IMG/VR virus record: IMGVR_UViG_3300031565_000196
Location: 1 to 33,948 of that record
Source of the DNA: a virus
Length of the DNA: 33,948 nucleotides
Strand: one strand, 5' to 3'
The notes under the pieces were generated by a model. It ran no database searches. It was not told where the DNA came from and saw only the letters and a program-made list of their open reading frames with translations. Positions 29,519 to 33,948 of this stretch are shown here, piece after piece (position 1 is the first letter of the stretch; the number at the start of each line of letters is the position of its first letter). A program made the translations under genes and the position numbers.

Positions 29519-31653
29519 ATGGTCAGGTGTGGTTTTGGTTTTTGTAGTTCGGCGTTTGTGGGTAAATCGCCATCGGCAGAAGCGCCACCGATGTTCATGT
29601 AGGCGACCGGCCAACTGTCTGGCTGGCGGGTGAGAGCCCAGGGACTTTCCTGGACGAATTGACGCGCGTTCGCGTTGTAGTAGAGATATTTGCTGGCGAG
29701 TTCACCATCGCCGTTTCTCTGTTTGAGCAGGTGCAGTTCGCCATCGTGCCAGGCCTTCACAACAGTCAGTTGCTTCGTCTTCTCATTGATGCCCGCTCGA
29801 CGCTCATCTTCTTTCTCTGGTGACGCGCAAACCATCCCGTCCAAGTCCTTCAACTCGCGTTCCAAGAGTTGCCATTTCTTCGCCTTCGCCATGTTCCGGT
29901 GAACCACCGCGACGTTGTGCGCGATATCGGCCGTTTCTTTAGGCCCGGCGATGTCTTGCTTGCCGGGCGGCTTCCCCTCGTCATCTTTCTTCCGCGAATG
30001 AGCGACCAGATGGACGTGAACTTGATGCCGTTTCGCGAAGGAGGATAGCGCGTTCACGAACAGCTCGACCTGCTGGTACTCCTGCTCCGACCGGCCGACG
30101 CACATCATCAACGAATCGACGACGAACTGCTCACAGCCATAGCGTTGCCTGGCGTAGACGAAGCATTCCACCAGCTTCTGCCACTTCGCCCGGCCCACCC
30201 CGTCCGGGGTGTCCTGCGGGAGGAACACGAGCACCCGCTCCGCGAGCCATTTGAATCGTTCACGGAAACGGCGGGTGCCCAGGTCGACCTTGCTTTCCTC
30301 GCTCAGGTCGCAGACTTCGTTCCAATTCCACGGAAAACGCCCGCCGTTCGCCTGGCACCAGAAGGTTTCCAGCGTTTTATCGGGCTCCACCTCCATCGAG
30401 GCGACGCATACGCGCTGCCCCTCACTCGCCAGGTGGACCATGACCTGCGAGAGGCACACGGTCTTGCCGTGGCCGCTGAAGCCGGTCCACACCGTCATTT
30501 CCCCCGGGCGGATTTTCCACGGAAACGGCCACGGCATCTCAAAGCCCGGCTCAACTCCCCCGGGCGGAAACAGCCGCCGAAGCACCTTATCTTCAAATTC
30601 ACCCGCCCAAACCAGGTTTGCGGGGTCCAGCGTGACAGCCTTCTCGAACGCCAAGGCTACGTCTTGGGGCCTCAGCCCAGCCATGAGGCACTCGTTGGCG
30701 TCCTTGTAGGGCGCAGGAGTCTGAACCAGGAAACATCGCTCCAGGCCAATCCTCTGCGCAATGTCGCGGGCCGCTTTTTGTCCCGCCTCGTCACTATCCA
30801 ACCAGAGGTAGATGCGTTCAAAGTTCGCCAACCACTCGAAATCCGCCTCAATCCACGGGTCATTCGCGCTTTTCCCGTCGCCAGTGGCCGACTTTGCACC
30901 CCTGGGAACGCTAACGCCGTGATAACCGAAGCTGGCGACGCTCAACGCATCGATTTCCCCCTCGGTGATGACAATCACGCCCTTCGGCCAGTGGCCCACC
31001 GCAAATTTCAGCTTCTTCCCGAACAGCGAGTCCGTGACTCCGGAGGGCTGCGTCCAAATCATCTTTTTCCCGTCCTCACGGGCTACCTTGATGAATTTGA
31101 CCATGTAAGCCGACTTACCCAAGCTTACCTCGCCGTCACGCGATTGCGTTTCCATGAAAGGGAATGCAACGGCGTTACCGTCGGCGCTCTGGCCTACCGA
31201 ATACAGGTCCAGAATAACCGGGTCCAAGCGCCGTTCGTTGACCAGATACCTCTCAACTACGCCATCGTCGAGCATGTTACGCACCTTGCTGTAATCGACC
31301 TTTTCCGCGGCCTTTTTAACCGGCATGGTCCTCGTAAACCGGGCTGAGTAATCATCGGCAATGCCGAGCCAGGACCGGGCCTCCTTGCATGCCTGGGCGT
31401 AGTTTCCGCCGAGAACCTCAGCCCACAATCCGAGCAGGGTGCGGCTCTTTTTGTTTGCCGCAAAATCACACCACTGCCCCTTTTTGGCCCCTCCACAATG
31501 GATTTTCAGCGAATCGCCAGGGCTCCCGTCAAGGTTTCCAATCACGAATTCGGCGCCGACCTTCTTCCCCTGCGGGAACAGATGCGCGAGCACCTGGTCA
31601 ATCGAATCGCACAACCGCTGGTTCAGTTCGTGAGCGTTCACAGATTCCTCCAA
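29515..31653 (-). CDS. DNA primase-helicase (T7 gp4-type)
   Basis: At 712 residues the protein joins a primase half and a ring-helicase half. The N-terminal region contains HCGGAKKGQWCDFAANKKS and not a canonical zinc-binding four-cysteine cluster. The TOPRIM domain has VIVITEGEIDALS (226-238, Glu231) and YLWLDSDEAG (282-291). The RecA-like helicase domain has Walker A GFSGHGKT (391-398), Walker B VVDSLM (511-516) and HLVAHSRK (548-555). It would prime and unwind at the replication fork in the cytoplasm. The start overlaps the upstream gene's end by 16 bases and the stop overlaps the next ATG. The missing zinc cysteines suggest a variant primase. Confidence 0.88.
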   Translation of the reverse strand: MEESVNAHELNQRLCDSIDQVLAHLFPQGKKVGAEFVIGNLDGSPGDSLKIHCGGAKKGQWCDFAANKKSRTLLGLWAEVLGGNYAQACKEARSWLGIADDYSARFTRTMPVKKAAEKVDYSKVRNMLDDGVVERYLVNERRLDPVILDLYSVGQSADGNAVAFPFMETQSRDGEVSLGKSAYMVKFIKVAREDGKKMIWTQPSGVTDSLFGKKLKFAVGHWPKGVIVITEGEIDALSVASFGYHGVSVPRGAKSATGDGKSANDPWIEADFEWLANFERIYLWLDSDEAGQKAARDIAQRIGLERCFLVQTPAPYKDANECLMAGLRPQDVALAFEKAVTLDPANLVWAGEFEDKVLRRLFPPGGVEPGFEMPWPFPWKIRPGEMTVWTGFSGHGKTVCLSQVMVHLASEGQRVCVASMEVEPDKTLETFWCQANGGRFPWNWNEVCDLSEESKVDLGTRRFRERFKWLAERVLVFLPQDTPDGVGRAKWQKLVECFVYARQRYGCEQFVVDSLMMCVGRSEQEYQQVELFVNALSSFAKRHQVHVHLVAHSRKKDDEGKPPGKQDIAGPKETADIAHNVAVVHRNMAKAKKWQLLERELKDLDGMVCASPEKEDERRAGINEKTKQLTVVKAWHDGELHLLKQRNGDGELASKYLYYNANARQFVQESPWALTRQPDSWPVAYMNIGGASADGDLPTNAELQKPKPHLTI

Positions 31654-31997
31654 AACGAGGTCGGTTTATCGCTGTGTGCGGCGATAATTTCCTGTAAATG
31701 TCCACCGAAGTTGATGTCTAACGCCATCTCACACAACGGCCTAGCAGCACTCGCCCAAGAGGAGAAGTAGACTTCATTGCATGAAATTATCAGCGCGTAA
31801 CGCGCCAGTGCCCGACGCCGCTCTAAATCGTGAATACCGGACGCAATCACGAGCAATTGCTGCCGTACTGTCCACCAATACCCGTGCGCCACCTCATTGG
31901 TCAGCTTCGCCAAAACCTGCAACACCCTCGCATCCTCCACGAACACATCCTCCAGCCATGCCTCATACACTTCCGCCGTAAGTTCCTGAATTTCCAT
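31638..31997 (-). CDS. Small helical hypothetical protein next to primase-helicase
   Basis: A 119-residue, mostly helical acidic protein: MEIQELTAEVYEAWLEDVFVEDARVLQVLAKLTNEVAHGYWW is the visible N-terminus, followed by helices with ERRRALARYALIISCNEVYF. No signal peptide, membrane segment or catalytic motif is visible. AAGGA-like bases lie ahead of ATG31997, and the stop lies inside the first codons of the primase-helicase gene (16-base overlap), indicating translational coupling. Helicase-loader accessory or regulator is possible. I recognise no family. Confidence 0.6.
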   Translation of the reverse strand: MEIQELTAEVYEAWLEDVFVEDARVLQVLAKLTNEVAHGYWWTVRQQLLVIASGIHDLERRRALARYALIISCNEVYFSSWASAARPLCEMALDINFGGHLQEIIAAHSDKPTSFWRNL

Positions 31998-32011
31998 AGT
32001 TTACCATCCTT

Positions 32012-32836
32012 TCATTGTCCGGTTGCTTGTTTCTGAGACTCTTGGAGCCCCTTCAATTCCTCCCCCAACCGATAGGTCTCAGTCGGGTCGACAGCTATCG
32101 CGTAGCCGTGTTCGATATTTTCGAGGCGGCTTTTTATTTCGCGAATCCGGCCATTCAACGCGACCGGGTTCGCCGTGGCGGCGCGGTTTTTATCGTCCAA
32201 AATGCGTCGCTCAAACGAGGCTGGCCAGTGCGTGACAGGGTGATTCCCCCACCTCCAGGAGCCGTCCACGGTCTTTGCGCCTTCGAAAGCAAGGTAGGTC
32301 CGTTTGATTTCCTCTGCTGTGTAAGACCAGCCCAAACGCTTCGCGTAAGCCATGACCTGATTGAACGAAGGAGGAGGATACAGGGGGGCGGAACCATCTA
32401 CTCTCCTCTCCTCTACTCTTATCTCCTCTCCTCTTATCTTATCGGGTGTGCCTGGGGTTTTCGTAGGGTTATCCTGGGGTAACCCTAGGGTTATTGGACG
32501 ACCTCCTTTTGCTCCGTTTTTCCAATTTTTTATCAAAGAGGCATTCACAGAGTCCCAATCGTGTATAACGAGTCGGTCGGCCATCACTTCGATGAACCCG
32601 GCCGAGGTAGGCGTTAGTCCCCTCGTTAGAGCGGCGAAGAGCTTGCCAGATGGCCGTCCAGAATACTGACAGACAGCCTCCACATAGGAGGCGTCGGCGT
32701 GTGCCCAAACCTGCCCTCTCATCTCGCTGGCGCAGTGAGCCCAGAGCCTATAGAGGTAGTGGAGGGCCTTCGGTCCAATCGTCTTCTCGAGCACCAGATA
32801 TTTCGGGTGCGACAATAGGTCGGATGAAACAATCAT
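32012..32836 (-). CDS. Replisome organiser / helicase-loader-like replication protein
   Basis: The 274-residue protein has an N-terminal winged-helix-like region (LLSHPKYLVLEKTIGPKALHYLYRLWAH, about 7-34; LTRGLTPTSAGFIEVM, about 70-85), a linker with GGRPIT and a charged low-complexity section (GEEIRVEERRVDG), and a C-terminal domain with PPSFNQVMAYAKRLGW, AEEIKRTYLAFEG and DGSWRWGNHPVTHWPASFERRILDD (about 155-216). This arrangement is the one seen in DnaD-like/phage replication initiation proteins. It lies directly upstream of the primase-helicase block. Its role would be to recruit the helicase at the phage origin. The exact origin is not visible. Confidence 0.7.
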   Translation of the reverse strand: MIVSSDLLSHPKYLVLEKTIGPKALHYLYRLWAHCASEMRGQVWAHADASYVEAVCQYSGRPSGKLFAALTRGLTPTSAGFIEVMADRLVIHDWDSVNASLIKNWKNGAKGGRPITLGLPQDNPTKTPGTPDKIRGEEIRVEERRVDGSAPLYPPPSFNQVMAYAKRLGWSYTAEEIKRTYLAFEGAKTVDGSWRWGNHPVTHWPASFERRILDDKNRAATANPVALNGRIREIKSRLENIEHGYAIAVDPTETYRLGEELKGLQESQKQATGQ

Positions 32837-32837
32837 C

Positions 32838-33308
32838 TCAGTATTTTCCAGGAAAACGCGGGCAGTTCCCCACGAGCTCGTAGAGGTCGGCGCCCACGTG
32901 TCTGCAGGTCACCTTCATATAGGGCCTGAAATTGGTCTTGGTCTTCACACGGACGCGGCAGAGCTTGTTGTCCAGAATGGCTTGAATGACGTGGGGATTG
33001 AGGGTTTTTCGAGGGTGGACGAGGAGGGTGAAGAGGACGGGCCCGGGCCGGGCGGGTTCTTTTTGCGCAACCGGCGAATCCTGCTCCGGTAATCCAAAGG
33101 AAAGCCACAGTTTACGCATCCCAGCGTCACTCAGGCAGACTCTACGCTTGTGACGGATGAAGTCTTTCCCTTCGAGGAGCATCCCCACCCTGGCGATGTG
33201 AAGGGCTTTGTGGGTGCATCCAAATTTTTCCGTTTGCTCGCTTTCAAGCCAAGGGAACCCGGGGGTAGTTTTTCCGTTTTGCGTATTTTTTGAAGTTTCC
33301 ATGAGCAT
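32838..33308 (-). CDS. Putative HTH DNA-binding protein
   Basis: The 156-residue protein has an HTH-like segment (TEKFGCTHKALHIARVGMLLEGKDFIRHKRRVCLSDAGMRKLW, about 26-68) that resembles MerR/KilA-like recognition, and a basic C-terminus with HPRKTLNPHVIQAILDNKLCRVRVKTKTNFRPYMKVTCRHVG and ADLYELVGNCPRFPGKY. It starts at the edge of a 154-base gap containing the operator-like pair, so it may be regulated by the HTH protein upstream. A second ATG two codons in is equally possible. Its stop ends one base before the replisome organiser gene. Function is inferred. Confidence 0.6.
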   Translation of the reverse strand: MLMETSKNTQNGKTTPGFPWLESEQTEKFGCTHKALHIARVGMLLEGKDFIRHKRRVCLSDAGMRKLWLSFGLPEQDSPVAQKEPARPGPVLFTLLVHPRKTLNPHVIQAILDNKLCRVRVKTKTNFRPYMKVTCRHVGADLYELVGNCPRFPGKY

Positions 33309-33462
33309 CCATTCGTCAAATTAACCGCTTTTGCATCCAAATTTTCCGAGCCCGAACCTATACACTCTCACACGCCCGGCCGCGAGTTCGACCCCCCCCC
33401 CCCCCACTTTGACCGGCAATAGTTGCCTAGCCGTAGTGATGGGCAGGAATTGCCTAGACTGG
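33309..33462 (-). promoter_or_regulatory. 154-base control region: 14-G tract and paired operator-like palindromes
   Basis: No gene occupies this gap. It contains a homopolymer of 14 C on the plus strand (33392-33405). Two copies of a 16-base site lie 27 bases apart at 33415-33430 and 33442-33457. The first is GGCAATAGTTGCCTAG, a perfect 5-base palindrome arm around TAG, and the second is GGCAGGAATTGCCTAG, with 13 of 16 bases equal. The 21-base repeat at 33446-33466 overlaps the second site. The HTH gene ends at the edge. This looks like an operator cluster. I see no convincing -35/-10 pair. Confidence 0.55.
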
Positions 33463-33466
33463 TCAA
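33446..33466 (-). repeat. 21-bp direct repeat, copy 2 of 2 (partner at 20375-20395)
   Basis: On the minus strand this begins TTGACCAGTCTAGGCA, and 19 of 21 bases agree with the copy at the end of the small gene near 20.4 kb. It overlaps both the end of the truncated HTH gene and the second operator-like site. Such a pair far apart in the genome suggests a common regulator or an RNA/DNA processing signal. Confidence 0.55.
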
Positions 33467-33948
33467 CCCGATGAGGGCGCCGGCGCCGCCGTCGGAGGCT
33501 CTCGGAGGTCGTGGTTCACTGCATCATTCACACACTGACTCTGTTCATTCTCCTTTTGTGGGGGATTGAGAGCTAAAGCACCTGACTCTGAATCAGATGC
33601 CTCGACTTCGGCCTCCAGGATAGGCGCTCTGAGCTCCGCGAAGCTGGCAAGCACCTTCCCCTGGTCAATCTGATGCTCGTGGCGCACGATGGCCGTGGCT
33701 TGCCCATCCCAAGTGAGGCTTTTGTCGATGAGAATCCCCAAGGTAACCGGTAAAGATGCCGCTGGAATCAGCCGGTCGGCCAAGGCTTCTTGCACAGCCT
33801 CGGTTGCCATGCTCACCAGGCGCCTCAACTCGATGCCGGTCCTTTCTTTTTGTGCGGCTACCAGGTTACTCTCCCTCTCCCTGATGCCGATGACCGTGTG
33901 ATGACTCACATGGAACGCCCGGGATATCTGCCGCACGCCCAATCCCTC
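33463..33948 (-). CDS. HTH DNA-binding protein, N-terminus cut by window edge
   Basis: The frame is open at the right edge. In-window codons begin E-G-L-G-V-R-Q-I-S-R-A-F-H, so the true start probably lies outside and the first TTG is not used. Visible residues about 3-28 (LGVRQISRAFHVSHHTVIGIRER) form a homeodomain-like helix-turn-helix. A helical central section (about 38-82, ERTGIELRRLVSMATEAVQEALADRLI and LPVTLGILIDKSLTWDG) follows, then HEHQIDQ and a disordered Pro/Ala tail. Related proteins are common phage DNA-binding regulators. The gene is followed by the region with operator-like sites. Target and identity beyond HTH are unknown. Confidence 0.65.
   Translation of the reverse strand, partial: EGLGVRQISRAFHVSHHTVIGIRERESNLVAAQKERTGIELRRLVSMATEAVQEALADRLIPAASLPVTLGILIDKSLTWDGQATAIVRHEHQIDQGKVLASFAELRAPILEAEVEASDSESGALALNPPQKENEQSQCVNDAVNHDLREPPTAAPAPSSG

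Noticed and set aside
30145-31347. 400-codon open frame on the plus strand
   Set aside because: It lies wholly opposite the primase-helicase, reads as Arg/Pro/His-rich sequence without motifs, and has no ribosome site.
32398-32450. Pyrimidine-rich tract as a regulatory site or origin
   Set aside because: It is the coding sequence for the Glu/Arg low-complexity linker of the replisome organiser. No origin features were seen.
33131-33340. 69-codon frame overlapping the HTH-like gene
   Set aside because: It overlaps the better-supported 156-residue frame and has a Lys/Ser-rich shadow composition.

Overview
The window looks like part of a tailed double-stranded DNA phage genome with a podovirus-type head and tail gene set. 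It is not a bacterial chromosome segment. Every gene I can support lies on the minus strand, so transcription runs from high to low coordinates. Genes are packed end to end with many 4-base stop/start overlaps, and no gene-free stretch exceeds about 155 bases. I saw no integrase, attachment site, rRNA or CRISPR array. The host cannot be read from the sequence. A secreted fibronectin-III-like protein, a tail lectin domain and frequently Shine-Dalgarno-poor A-rich leaders suggest an environmental, possibly non-proteobacterial Gram-negative host, and this is only inference.

In transcription order: (a) 33.9-29.0 kb is the replication/early block: a truncated HTH DNA-binding protein, a 154-base gap with a pair of operator-like palindromes and a 14-base homopolymer, a putative HTH protein, a replisome-organiser-like protein, a small helical protein, and a T7-type primase-helicase. 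(b) 29.5-25.0 kb is an accessory block: a protein with a Pro/Gly tail, a coiled-coil protein ending in a fibre-type repeat, a clear Tad1-family cyclic-nucleotide sponge (anti-Thoeris, possibly anti-CBASS), several small unknowns, a secreted Fn3-like protein, a run of duplicated coiled-coil mini-genes, and a C5-cytosine DNA methyltransferase that carries the same coiled-coil module at its C-terminus. (c) 25.0-16.6 kb is packaging and head: large terminase, small HTH protein, portal, two small proteins, scaffold, SU10-type major capsid protein, two small head proteins, and an initiator-type tRNA wedged before the head-tail adaptor gene. (d) 16.6-6.4 kb is tail and lysis: adaptor, a small beta protein, a LamG-like protein, a membrane/lipoprotein pair resembling holin/spanin genes, short fibre-like proteins, a fibre with about 21 copies of a roughly 20-residue repeat, the nozzle, and a tail fibre. 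(e) 6.4-1 bp holds proteins probably ejected with the DNA: two internal virion proteins (one with an EF-hand) and a giant DarB-like protein with an N6-adenine methyltransferase and a Strawberry-notch-type helicase. This last gene runs off the left edge (at least 1,395 residues).

Together the window shows a virion-building programme plus at least three layers of host-defence evasion: DNA methylation by Dcm, a DarB-like methylase-helicase that may enter with the genome, and a Tad1-like signal sponge. The most unusual points are the tRNA with initiator hallmarks inside the head operon, the duplicated coiled-coil modules fused to Dcm, the 21-unit fibre repeat, and three sets of short intergenic repeats that may be phage-specific regulatory sites.
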